The position numbers were made by a program, and so were the translations under genes. A DNA stretch of 64,000 bases, from contig JACGWO010000007.1 of NCBI GenBank assembly GCA_034509735.1, forward strand, positions 24,828,046 to 24,892,045. The letters are read 5' to 3'. The DNA comes from Sesamum alatum (Eukaryota; Streptophyta; Magnoliopsida; Lamiales; Pedaliaceae). Numbering within the stretch: the first letter of the stretch is position 1; the number at the start of each line of letters is the position of its first letter. Shown piece by piece: positions 19,796-32,178 of this stretch. The notes below the pieces were generated by a model. The model had not been told where the DNA came from and searched no databases. It saw only the letters and a program-made list of their open reading frames with translations.

Positions 19796-21960
19796 GAAGC
19801 GTAAAATAAAATAAATTTAAAAACAATTTCAAAGGGGTGTTCCCTTTGAATTCCCAGGCGTTCGGTGTATTCAAAAGCATCATAACATACAGAAAAATAT
19901 GCTTGAACATGTGGATAGAGGAGGAAACAAAAAGGTACAATAATTTAAATAGAAACATACCTTTTTCGTTTCACATGTACAACGGCAACAAGTTTTGATT
20001 CTCTCTTCGTTCCTTTTCCGTTCACCTTAGGATTCAAACTAGAACCCCTCTAATTTGTCCACACCACAACAATGGAAGCAAATCTACATCTACTGCTAGG
20101 TAGAACCAAGATCAAGGAAGAAACGAAAAACGTATTACACTATTGATTAGTGTGTACATATTTCTCATGTTCTAATCTTGAATCCAATTCAAAGAGAAAA
20201 GAAGGAGAAAAAGCTGGAAATTTCGTGGCTTGTGTGCTAGAGAGTGCAAGTTAGAGACTTGAAAAGTGTATACATGTGTTGTGTCGTTGTAGGTAGTTTC
20301 CAAAACCACCTACACACACTAATGTACAACTTGTACTCAACCTCCAACCATGTTATCACAATATGTGGACCACCTAGCCATCATGGCAAGCCACATCAAT
20401 GCTTACATGGAGCCACATCATTGCTTACATGGAAGACTTTCAACACCTCTTAAACTTGCATCAAACCTTTGAGCTTTGATTTCAAGTCATGGACCAGTTT
20501 TGACCGGTCTTGATTTAATCAAATTAAATCAAGTGATCCATGGGTTTTAAATTAATCCAATTAATTTTAAACCTTATTGACATCCAAAAGTTTATTTAAT
20601 CCAATTAAATAAACATAAGCTCAAATACTAATTAATTGACCCAATCAATTAATTAAACGAAATCCAATAAATTAATCCAATTAATTTAAAGTTATTAAGC
20701 CCAAAATTAATTAATCCAATTAATTAATTCTTGGGCCATCCATCCAATGGATTTTCCCAATAAATGATCCAATCATTTATATTCTCCTTGAATTAATTTA
20801 ATCCAATTAAATTAATTCACTTCTTCCGGAATTAATTCCAAATTAATTCCACTACTTCCATAGTTATTTGTGTGTGACTCTTTAGGTTCACCCTCAGCTA
20901 GACTTGGGTTTGTGTCCAATACAAATTATTAATGAAATCTAATTTAATTAATTATTTCTGATTAACCATTAATCAGAAATGCCCGTTACAATGGTTGGCC
21001 GTCTAACAACGGTCCATGGCACTACAGATTAAGTGAATGTTGGCGTGAACATTTAGGCTCCGAATTCCATACAGGTACAGTCCTTCCTTCAACCATCTCC
21101 CGGCGTTAGTCTAGAGCATGGAATTGGGTGTCGCTTTCCATCCTGGACTAGGAAACTATGCTCTAAACTCGAGACGCGTTTACTCTATTGATCGACCTAG
21201 GGAACCATTCCCTACTCGACCAATCGCTATGGCCGTAGACTTAATGAGTCGAAACCATCTCTGAGCGCATAGGAGACATAGCTATCAAATACTGACAGGG
21301 GACAGGTTCTCTATTGGAATCCACCGTCCTCACTACATACTCCGACTGCACTGGACAAGGCTTATAATGACCATATCAAAGACACGGTCACCTCTCGCCA
21401 GATCCAAGATACAACCTTCATATGCATGCGACTGCCATGATTCCTCAAGTTTGAGGACTAATCCCGTACTATCGGAATCGGAAACTCCAGGTATACCGAC
21501 CAAGCCTCCACGACTTCCATATGGTGATTCCCGTGAGTCAGTTCAGTCAGTCGACTACCTTGCCAACTAACCCAGTAAAATTGCATAGATGACCTACGTC
21601 TGGCACTGATGAAACTTGACACTCACCTAGTGAATGCAATACTTAGTGCAAGTCTCTATTGGGCACTCGAGGCCCAGTCTCGAGGTCCTCGACTTGGAAC
21701 GTTTCAGACCGACCCTCAAGGAGTTGGTTTCATAGCCGCCAACCTATGCGTAGCTCAACTCAATGGGTTTAACCAATCAGTCTGTGGGCATTTGTTGTGA
21801 CATTGATACGGCATTTAATGTAAGTAGTAAGCACAAAAAACACATTTTGACAATGATGAATACTTATTTTATCCATTAGTATAATATTACTTTGATAAAG
21901 ATCAACGAATAGTTCCCAGAACAGCTAATCTAATTGACTTTCTGGTCACCTATTCTAACA
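19796..21960 (-). repeat. 5' LTR of C2, type II, truncated at U5
   Basis: It runs from GAAGCGTAAAATAAA to TATTCTAACA. About 37 bp of U5 that other type II LTRs have (TGAAAGAATCGGGTACGGC and onward) are missing together with the PBS. The rest is full length, about 2165 bp. Confidence 0.85.
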
Positions 21961-24080
21961 GGTGTACCCTTAGGTGCTCAATCGGGTGTTCGATGTAGGA
22001 TGTATTAATACTAAGGCACGTATCATACATAGGGCATAGATGAATTGAAAATAATGAAAGCGTAATAAATTGTTATCTTCGTAGTTTTCACGTGCGTACG
22101 GCTACAAGCTTTGTTCCTTCTTCCGAATGTTCACCAAGTTCAAATGTATGAACTCTCCAAAGGTGATCCTTACCACACCGGAAGAAACTCACGTTCTCCT
22201 TTCTAGAAGAAAACGGGTTTATGAAGGAATCGGTTTAAGAAGATAAACACTATGAATTAGTGTTCTTCTTAAACCTACTTTGTTCTTCCCTTTTGATCCA
22301 AGATCAAGTGAAGAACAATAGTAAGAGAGGGAGAGAGAGGCCGAGAGTATTCAGAGAGAGAGGAGGCCGAATTTTTGGTTCTTCTTTTCTTAGAAAAGAT
22401 GAATTATGATTCTCTTTTTGTATAAGGTGTTAGTATATACTCATATATATACATAATTAATTTGATTATGGAATGTGTCCAGGTTCATCCTAGGATGTCT
22501 AGATACATCCCAATCAATCACCATTCATTCTTCAATCAAGCCTACCAACTTTTAAGGTAAGATCAAATCATACCAAAAGGGAAGGGCTTGATTGGAGTTG
22601 ATTTGTCTCTTACCAAAGACAAAGCAACTACCACCTTGCATCCAACATGGTTGAATTTTTCTCCCTCCAAGGTAGCATTTTCGGCCATGCCTATTTAGGG
22701 AAGAAGTCCAACTTCTTCCCATTCCAAAATAGGAATTAATTCTCCTCTCGGGTCAAAATTTAACGAACCGGATTTTATCGTAATCCAATTTCGATGAACC
22801 CAAAATTAAATCCAGTTTAATATCCACTTAAATAATTCCCATTGATCTTTCAATCCAATCAAAAGATCCAACGTCTCGACTTTTGATATTTAATTGATAA
22901 ATCCTATTTACCGATTAAACGAGGGCCCGATACAATATTGGCCTGTCCATCCAATGGACAATCACTTAAGTAATCTAATTACTTATTCATCCTTCGAAAT
23001 TGACTCCAAGTCAATCTCTCAACCTTCTCGGTGATTTGTGTGTGGCCCTTTAGGTTCACCCTCAGCTAGACTTGGGCCCGTGTCCCACAAGGGCCTGTTA
23101 CCAAAGGTGGTCATCTAACAACGGTCCATGGCACTAGAGACTAGGTGAATGTTGGCGTGAACATTTAAGCGTCGATTCCGTACGGGTACGGTCCTTCTGT
23201 CTACCGTCTCCCGGCCTTAGTCAAGGGTATGGAATTGGGCGCCGGTTCCCATCCTTAACTAGGCATCTGTGCTTAATACTCGAGATTACGCATGCTTCAT
23301 TGCGTCGACACAGAAACCATTCCCTATTTGACCAACCACTGTGGCCACAACTTTAAATAGCATGAACGTGTCTCCGAGTGCATAGGAGATACCTCTGTCA
23401 CATACTGACAGGGGACGGATCCTCTTCTTGGAATCCACCGTCCTCACTACACATTCTGACTGCACTGGACAAGGCTTATAATGATCATCTTACAGAATGA
23501 TCACCTCTCGCCAGATCCAAGATACAACCGTCTTGTGCACGTGACTGCCATGGTTCCTCAAGTATGAGGACTACTCCCGTACTATTGGAACCGGCGAAAT
23601 CCAATCATACCGACCAAGCCTCCAAGGCTTTCATATGATGATCCCCGCGAGTCAGTCCAGTCGGCTCGACCCCAGTCGACCAACCCATCAAGATCGTGTA
23701 GGCGTCCCACGCCTGTCGCTGATGAAACACGACACTTATCTAATGAACACGACTCTCGATGCAAGTCTCCATAGGACTCTCGATGGCCTGTCTCGAGGTC
23801 CTCGACTTGGAACGTTTCAGACCCAACTCTCAATAAGTTGGTTTCATGACCACCATCCAATGCGTGGCCCAACTGCATGAGTTGTTAACCGTGGTCTGTG
23901 GGCTTTGTTGCGATATATAAGTAAAACACTGTTTTAACATATGAAAAATGAGCGCAACAAAGTATGTACCATTGGTGACGAACACTCATTTTATTCATCA
24001 AATAATATTACATTACATCAAGTTGTCAATTAGGTTACAAAATGCCAAACTTATTAGCTTTCTGGTCACCTATTCTAACA

Positions 24081-24282
24081 AAACTATCAATAAAATTCAA
24101 GTGAACTACGTTACAAGTCCCTCCAAAGAGGTACAATGCCAGCATGAGCTATGTTTTCAAGTTCATTCACATCTTAAAAAAAAGAAGAACAACATATATA
24201 TGAAGAAGAATCAATTTTGAGACATGTTCACTGCTTCACTCCGTTGCAGTAGATGCTCGTGAACAAGTTTCGATGGGGCATT
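24081..24282 (+). other. 3' internal tail and polypurine tract of G1
   Basis: After the solo LTR the minisatellite tail resumes, followed by about 150 bp with no coding sign and by GATGGGGCATT directly before the 3' LTR, the likely polypurine tract for plus-strand priming. Confidence 0.55.
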
Positions 24283-25047
24283 TGTAGACAAACAAAATTT
24301 CATGCTCCAACCAAATTGAGACAAATAATTTTGATATTTATCTCTTTAGAAAGTACAAATATTAAAGAGATAATGTCAAAATTGACCAATCATATCTTGC
24401 CAAATATTTAATGTATCCATCTATTTAAATTAAGTTATAAAGAGATAATACACATGGTGTTTAAATTCACCACGACTCTACCTCTTTGAAAGCTATATAA
24501 AGGGGTTCTCGGAGCTCATTCAACTCACAAACTATTGAAATACAATTGAAGATACAAGCAAGAGAGCATTGAAGAAGTCCCAAAATCCTCTCAAGCGCAA
24601 ATCAAGGAAGATCCAAGACGTTCAAGGCAAGATTCAAGGCGTTCGTCGCGGAAATCATCCAAAGTCAACATTTGATTCGAGAAGAAGTCAAAAGACCCGC
24701 GAATTAACGTTATCAAGAAGTAAGTTCATCTTGGCGGAAGATCAAAGTCTAAAATCCACCAAGAAATATTTCAAATTCAAGTCAATATTTTCAAATTATA
24801 GCGTTTAACTCGGGAACAAGTCAGCGACCTTCGCATTAACGTTATTCAAAGTCAAAGTCAATGTCGAAGGAGATCAAATGTCACATTTCACCTCCAAAGT
24901 TACCTAAATGAAAGATCACGTTCTTGAAGAGAAGAATCAGAGGTTTTCAGGTAGAGATTTCGCACCCACTACTCAAATCAATTCAAGAAATTTATTTATA
25001 CTATTTTCTTGTTTCAATAAATTCAAGAACACAGAAATTTATTTACA
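24283..25047 (+). repeat. 3' LTR of G1
   Basis: The 765-bp LTR starts TGTAGACAAACAAAATTT and ends ATTTACA. It matches 8054-8801 along its length, with a small insertion near 24625 (CAAGGCAAGATTCAAGGCG). A TATA box is at 24493-24501. Confidence 0.85.
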
Positions 25048-27509
25048 AGGGGCATTAACAACATGGTGTATACCATATGTAGTAAGTTTCTCCACAACAT
25101 TGAAACTATGAGAAGAAATGCAGGGATAAGAGATGTTGAAGGGGAAAAGAAATAAAATTGAGAATGATAAACACATAATGTAGAAAAATCCAAACAACTA
25201 AATCTATCCTCTATTTTGTTTCAAGCAAAGAAAGTTGATCACTCTCAAAAGAACATAAACACATAACCAACTAATTATATTCAAGCCTCTATATACTTTG
25301 CTTTTTTTATTTTCTCGTTTGCCACATAATCCGTCGAACATAATGTATCCAATACAATTTCATATAAATGTCCAAAGTACACAATGAGTGGTTACAAACC
25401 AGTATGATTAAAAAGATATAATGTATTTCGAAATGATACGTGAATTGCCATATGATATAGCAACCTATGGGCTTGAACCCAACTTGAACATACCCAAATA
25501 TATCAATAGAGAAACCCTTTGAACTAACAACTCCCGTTATAGATTTTGTTTCCTACATAACAATTTCCCTCAAGAACTGAAAGAAAAATAATCCTTTTCA
25601 TAAATTAAAGGAATTGTGAAAAAATCTGGTGGAATTAGCTGGTAAGTAGGGCCTCCGACATTCCTTTTTGGAGTAGCATTGCTTGAGATGGTTGAATCCA
25701 TCTTGTTCATTATTCTCCAATTAACTTTTGGTTAAAGAGGAGAAATGAAACCGACTCTGAGAAATGAAAAAAGAAAGATACGCTTGTGAATCATGGGTTT
25801 GCACAATATACTCATCAATACTCAAATTTTACCACTTAAAAGAAACACCAACCCACACCCCACACTCAAACATATGAAAACATAAATCGAAGCAACACCA
25901 AATCAACAAAAAAATAAGTTGAGAGAAGATAAAAAAAAATCATACAAAAAAGATCTAATCCAATAATTGAGAATTACATCTGTAAAGCCATGTTGTAATT
26001 AATTTTTGAATTTTATCAAAGACCCACATCCTTAAATATTTTGTAACACAAAAATTAGTCTTTGTTCAAGAACATAAAAAAAAATGCAAAAATACACATA
26101 CATGTAAACCACCTGAAAAAACACAAAAACACACAAATACGCTTGGACACGCAAAGACACACAAATACATACATATAAACCAACTAAAAGCATACACCAT
26201 CAACCATGCAACAAATTGAAATACAACTCCCCATCCCGAACAATCAAAATAAATAGCATGTATAAAATATCCAATGTACAAAATAAAAGCAATAGAGCAA
26301 AAAGTACAAATCTAACATACAACATTGCGAAAAGGAAAAAGTTAGAAAAATTAAACCCGACTCGCATAATCTTAGAAAATGCCTTCTATGTTCATGTCAA
26401 GCTCAAGGCAGAGCTACTTCTATTAAGATAATGAACATCCACTTTAATTTCACATCCCCTGTTATTGATAATACTGTGTTGCAATGAATATCCACATAAT
26501 TTTCACATCCCCTGTTAAATACAATTAACTTATGATGATTAACCTTGCATTAACTATGAACATATTGGAAAACCTTATGTCAAATCTCCTTGATACTGTG
26601 TTGCAATGTTGGTTGAACATCAAACATCAAAATTAAGTATACTTCAAAAATAATATATATTCCGGACTTTTATTGTATCAATTTCTGATTACATGAACTT
26701 TTTGAAGTAATTTGTCACAAATATTATTGACTTATGTCCCATATTATTTTTAGCTTAAATACTTACGGTAAAACAGTTAATAATGCATAACATATCTATT
26801 ACTTAGAATAATTGTATCTAATATTAATTTAAACAGTAGCAAAGTCAGAATACAAACTACATCAAAGAGGAATTGCAATACAAAAAATATTTCCAATAGA
26901 ATTAAGAATATTGTGGATATGAGGTTAGACGCATCAAGGTTCACGCATCAGGGATACAATGTTTTGATGTATCAGTAATCTTGATGAGCAAAGTCAGCAA
27001 TAGATGAGCACACAATTAGCCTAAGCTTTTAGAACTCTTCTGAATGAACATAAATTATTTCTCTTGATATCTATACTAATTTCATCAAATCAATTGTTAT
27101 TAATTATTAAAATGTGCAAAGGCTCTTTATGGGAAAATATCTTTTCTAGTGGAGTAATACAAAGGTAAAAGGAACGTGAAAATTCTTATAATAGGACCCA
27201 TCAAAAAAATTTTGAAAAAAAGGCTTCGCTTCCATTTTGATTGAGATGGTGAGTAGAAAAGGGACCGAAGACGAAATAAGTTTGTTGAAGGAAGAAGCAA
27301 AAAAAATTCTGTTGGATCGTCCCTAGTTCAACTTTAATCTACTCAAACCAAGAACCATATCCCCTCAAACCAATATTGAAAAAAATAAAGCATAAAAAAA
27401 TCTAGAACCATATCTCCTCACATCAAAATTGAAAGAACACAACATCAAATCTAAAATCATATCCTCCAAATTGATAACAGAATGTGGGTTGAGAAGCCAT
27501 ATACGTACA
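25048..27509. other. Helitron interior, no gene seen
   Basis: About 2.5 kb of AT-rich DNA, including the repeated segment 26640-26900. Several short ORFs have no recognisable domain. A string at 27068, TCTATACTAATTTC, resembles a Helitron 5' end in the opposite direction but has no partner. Confidence 0.45.
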
Positions 27510-29437
27510 TCTTAGAATAGGTGACCATGAAGCCAATTTTATTAAGCGAAATGTAACCTATGTCTGAACAATTTAAGAGTTTTAATAAAACCTTGATGAA
27601 TGAGAAAGTGATGTTCATCTGGCTCATACTTAGTCTGTGTTCACTTTACTGCTTATAACTGTTCACTGCACAAACAAAGCCCACAGACTGAGATCACATT
27701 TCGGGAACTGGAACTACGCTTGGAGGTAGGTTCATGAAATCAGTTTCGCCGAATCAGTCTGAAAATCTTTAAGTCAAGGAATCTCGAGAAATGAGTATCG
27801 AGAATCCACTTGAGACTTGCACTAAGCATCTGCTGTCGTGTTTCATCGACGGGTGACGAGGGTCGTCTAAGCAGTGTTCGTGGGTCAGCTTGCTAAGGAG
27901 CAGCTGACTGAGGTGACTCGTGGGAACCATCTTACGGAGGACTTTGAGTAGGGTCAGATAGGTATGACTTGAGTTCCCGGTTCCAACGGTACAGGTTAAT
28001 CATTGGACTTGAGGAATTGCTGAGTTTACCTGTACACCATGTCTGTATCTTAGTTATGGTGAGAGATTACCAAGTCATAGTTACTGAGTAGTCATAAGCC
28101 ATATCTAGTGCAGTGCAACGTAACAATAGATTCCAAGAAAGGATCTGTCTCCTGTCAGAGCGCTGACAGTAGCATCTCACAATGCTCTGAGCCTTGTCCC
28201 TAAATCTGTGGCCATAGTAACTGAACAGAAGGGAGGGATTCCGTGCGACGTTTAGTATAGGACAAGCCAACACTTAGCTCCAAGATGGGTACCTACGTTT
28301 CTGTGCCCTAGACCCTAACTGGTGAGACCGTAGGGAGAAGGATAAATGTACCATAGAGCCTAAATGTTCACCCCCACGCACATTCACCTAATCTCTAGTG
28401 TCATGGACCGTTGCTAGATGGCCACCCCGGGTAATGGACGGATTCTAGGAATTCGACCAAGTCTAGCTGAAGGTGAACCTAAAGAGTCACACACAATCCG
28501 CACACATAACGTATTTAATTTAGAATTAAATATTTGGAGAGATGAGACGATTAAATTAGATTTAATCGGACCTGTTTTTTCTTGGGTTGTTAATTCCTTT
28601 AAATTGGATGAAAAGGAATTTTACTAAATTAATAAATTGGATTTATTGGAATTTAGTACGCGGGCTTAAAATAAATATTATTATTTATTTTATTTATTTA
28701 TTGCCCCATGGATTATTTAAATAAGATTTAAATATTCCATAAAATAAATGGATGATTGAGATTAAAAGGAGATATGGATGGCTAGGATTGGTTTGACCAA
28801 ATCAAAGAGCTACTTTGACTAGGACTTTGACTAGGTCAAAATCCTAGTCAAAACAGTCTTCCAAAAGTTGGAGTTTGAAGAGGAATGGGATTCCTCCTCT
28901 ATATATACCTAGCTCTTCACTTGTGAAAAGGATGATGAATATTTAACACACACACACACATACTCTCGTCTCTCCCTCTCGGCCACTTTCCCCTTTTCCC
29001 AAGAAAATACTCTTGGTTCTTTTGTTTCATACAATTAAACCTAAGGAGGGTTGATCATAATATACACTTGACATTTCGCTAGCACGAGGATCAAGATATG
29101 TAGGCAGATTGCGTGTACGATTTAGAGGGTCTCAATACGAGATCTTGGAGCAAAACGGGGAACCACGCAAGTAGCGGCTCAAAGACAAAACGACAACCGG
29201 GTAGGTTTTTTGTTTGTTTGTTTCGTTCTTTACAACCCTATGGCCTCCATGATTTTACGTTCTTCGCTTTGTTCATGAGATACACCGAATGCCCGGGGGT
29301 TCAAGGGAACACCCCTTGAACATTTACATTTAATTCTTGTTTATGGCATGTTTTAAATTCTTACAATTTTTTATTATACCGCGCTTCCACATTCGCGCTC
29401 CTCCCGGGACGATCCACATGCCTATCTTGGGATTTCA
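27510..29437 (+). mobile_element. solo LTR, type I, plus strand
   Basis: It starts TCTTAGAATAGGTGACC (TGTTAGAATAGGTGACC in intact copies) and ends near GGGATTTCA after the U5 motif CGCGCTTCCACATTCGCG and CCCGGGACGATCC. Flanks GTACA (27505-27509) and ATACA (29438-29442) differ by one base and probably are the target duplication. A TATA box lies near 28898. The hairpin is at 29300-29320 (TTCAAGGG, AACAC, CCCTTGAA). It is opposite in direction to C2 and C3 and has no internal region. The right edge is uncertain by a few bases. Confidence 0.75.
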
Positions 29438-31379
29438 ATACACAAAATATATATACAACCTACAAAAAAATATAGATATAAAAAAATCTAACCAAATAGA
29501 AGACCTATACCTGAAAGAATCGGGCATGGCCCGGGAACGCAATGGAAGCGTAAAAACGTGAATTTAAAGCATAATTTAAAACGAGTTCAAAGGGGTGTTC
29601 CCTTTGAAGTTCCCGGGCTTTCGGTATTTTTCAAAGCATAAAATAAAGAGGAGAAAAATGTTGGACATGTGGCTAAAAGGATATGAACAAAAGATACATG
29701 AAAAACGTAAAGAAAATCAACCTTTGATCACTACACGTAGAACCGGTTTCTAGCGTTGTCACTTTCCGTTTCTCCTTCCGTTCACTTGAGGATCCAAATT
29801 AGGATCCCTCTAATTTGTCCACACCACACTATGGAAGAGTGTATCCCCTAATCTATTGCTAGATAGAAGTAGAGAAAAGAAGAAGAAACACTTCCAAAAC
29901 AACACTGTTGTTTAGTGCCTTTTGGAATGTTTTTAAGTTCAACCTTTCCAAAAGGTATGAACACAAAAAGGAGAATTTTTAAGAAAATTTTGGAGAGTTT
30001 TTAAGGGAAAAAATTCATGCAAGACATAGGCATTCAAGTTATGTGAATGGTTTTGTGTATGTAGAGTTGTTGAATTCAAAATTCAACTTTTATAGTTAAC
30101 TTCCAAAGCAACCTACATACACTCACCACTCTCTACATAACCATGCACCATTATAGTTAATAAAATCACCCACCAAACCTATAAAGGCTGGTCACATGTG
30201 CCTCACATGTGGAGGATTTTAATTCCTCCTTCATTTGCTATGAATTGAATTTTTTTCCATGGACTAGGACTGCTAGTCTTGGACTTTTATTTAATCTAAT
30301 TAAATTATGTCCAAACAAAGTCCATTGGGCATTAATTAATCCAATTAATCTCAATTCAATTGAAGCCCATAAGTTTATTTAATCCAATTAAATAAACATA
30401 AGTCCGAACTCTAATTAATTGATCCAATCAATTAATTAATCCAAACCCGATAAATTAATCCAATTAATTTAAAGGTTCTAAGTCCAAAAATTAACTAATC
30501 CAATTAATTAATTCTTGGACTATCCATCAAATTGATTTTCCAATAAATGATCCAATCATTTATTGTTCTCCTTGAATTAATTCAATCCAATTAAATTAAT
30601 TCGCTTCTTCTAGAATTAGTTCCAAATTAATTCTACCAATTCCATAGTGATTTATGTGTGACTCTTTAGGTTCACCCTCAGCTAGACTTGGGCTTGTGTC
30701 CAACACAACTGGTCAATTAAATCCAATTTAATTAACTGTTTTTCAATTAACCATTAATTGGAAAACGCCCGTCACCATGGGTGGCTGTCTAGCAACGATC
30801 CATGACACTAGAGACTAGGTGAATGTTGGCGTGAAACATTTTAGGCTCCCGAGTTCCATACGAGTACGGTCCTTCCATCATCCATCTCCCGGTCTAAGTC
30901 TAGGGCATGGAATTGGGCGTCGGTTCCCATCCTAAACTAGACAACTATGCTCAATAACTCGAGACACGTCTGCTCTATTGATCGACGTAGGAAACCATTC
31001 CCTACTCGATCAATCGCTGTGGCCACAGACTCAAAGAGCTTAAACCGTCTCAGAGTGCATAGGAGACTCAATAGTACTGACAGGTGACGGATCCTATCTT
31101 GGAATCCACCGTCCTCAATACGTATTCCGACTGCACTGGATAAAGCTTATGATGAACGAATCCCAGATACGGACATCTCTTGCTAGATCCTAGATACAAC
31201 CATCATATGCATGCGACTGCCATGATTCCTCAAGTGCGAGGACTAATCTCGTACTATCGGAGCCGGGAATTCCAGTCATACCGACCAAGCCTCCAAGGCT
31301 TCCATATGACGATTCCCGCGAGTCAGTTCAATCAGCTAACACCCTTGCCAACTAACCCACTAATATTGCATAGACGTCC

Positions 31380-31495
31380 TGTAAGCTTCGTATAAACCCC
31401 GAGACGTTAAACGCAGCGAAAATTAAGATTTTAATTACAAAATAATATTATAATTAGTGATCAAATCGCCCGTCTCGTTGCTATTACGATGTGGA
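31380..31495 (-). repeat. 3' LTR stub of C-IV
   Basis: It starts TGTAAGCTTCGTATAA and matches 32179-32294 with about four differences. The match stops abruptly at GATGTGGA, where the deletion joins interior sequence (ACTTCATGAGCCCG). Confidence 0.85.
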
Positions 31496-31887
31496 ACTTC
31501 ATGAGCCCGTAGTCATCCCATATATTTATTACATAAAGATATCACATATCATATATGCAAATAATATCATGTATATATATTTAGATCTAATAAAACAAAA
31601 GAATTTAATTCCTTATGTTAAATCACATGATGTTTTTCATGGAATGAAATTGAATTTAATTCATGGGCACTTGATTCATAATGTCAAATTAACTAGGACT
31701 TTCCAAGAAATTGTCCTAATCATATTAGGAGAATATGTTGAATTTTCCTAATGAAATTGAAAGTGAAAATCCAATTTTCTTTCTCAATTTATATCCATAT
31801 GTAAATTAGGAAAATAATATATATATATATATATATATTTATTATCCTCAAATAAAAACGGAGTTGAGAATATACAAAAATCGTTGT

Positions 31888-32009
31888 TAAATCCGACCAT
31901 TTAGGCGGAAGATAAATCTGTCCATGTAGGCGGAAGATAAATCCGGCCATGTAGGTGGAAGAATCCGACCATGTAGGTGGAAGATAAATCCGACCATGTA
32001 GGTGGAAGG
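31888..32009. repeat. 25-bp tandem repeat in C-IV, about 5 units
   Basis: Units of the form AAATCCGACCATGTAGG then TGGAAGAT, with small changes (TTAGGCGGAAG, CCGGCCATG). One unit lacks the AAGATA part. It lies in what should be the leader of the element. Confidence 0.8.
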
Positions 32010-32178
32010 TAAAAACACAATAGAATCAAATTTCAACAATTGAAATATGCCCAAGAATTAAATTCAACACATTAAGAGATTAACACATTAAATTAAATCG
32101 TTAAGGAATTTAATCTGATTAAATCACATCAAACCAAAATAAATTCAATTGACTTGCATGACCGGGCTCTGATACCAC

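Larger units (their letters stand above)
12773..21960 (-). mobile_element. Ty1/copia element C2, type II LTRs
   Basis: A 9.2-kb minus-strand element with 3' LTR (12773-14677), pol remnant, gag, leader and 5' LTR (19796-21960). Perfect 5-bp duplication GGTGT lies at 12768-12772 and 21961-21965. The U5 end and PBS of the 5' LTR have been lost by a deletion at 19795/19796, and the 3' LTR lacks about 290 bp near 14349. Gag has stops and the RT is incomplete. It was inserted into the type III solo LTR, so it is the youngest layer of this arm of the nest. Confidence 0.9.
12664..24080 (-). mobile_element. solo LTR, type III, interrupted by C2
   Basis: The left part (12664-12772) starts TGAAGGACAAGCGG and the right part (21966-24080) ends CTATTCTAACA. 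Together they form one type III LTR of about 2.22 kb once C2 and one 5-bp duplication are removed. AAACT flanks it on both sides (12659-12663 and 24081-24085). No internal region remains, so it arose by LTR-LTR recombination. Other type III LTRs are at 49376, 55552 and 62787. Confidence 0.9.
8054..25047 (+). mobile_element. Ty3/gypsy-type gag-only element G1, with nested insertions
   Basis: Two plus-strand LTRs (8054-8801 and 24283-25047) bracket a PBS, a degenerate gag, a 39-bp repeat, minisatellites and a chloroplast DNA fragment. No protease, reverse transcriptase or integrase is visible, so it resembles the gag-only non-autonomous class called TR-GAG. A solo LTR with C2 inside it (12664-24080) interrupts the 3' part. 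Without those insertions G1 is about 5.6 kb. Flanks AAGAG and AGGGG match at only three of five bases, so no clean target duplication is claimed. Confidence 0.75.

Noticed and set aside
27068..27082. Plus-strand Helitron 5' end TCTATACTAATTTC
   Set aside because: Short match with no 3' partner; could be chance in AT-rich DNA.
31888..32009. CRISPR-like array
   Set aside because: Units are contiguous with no unique spacers; it is a plain tandem repeat in a plant element.
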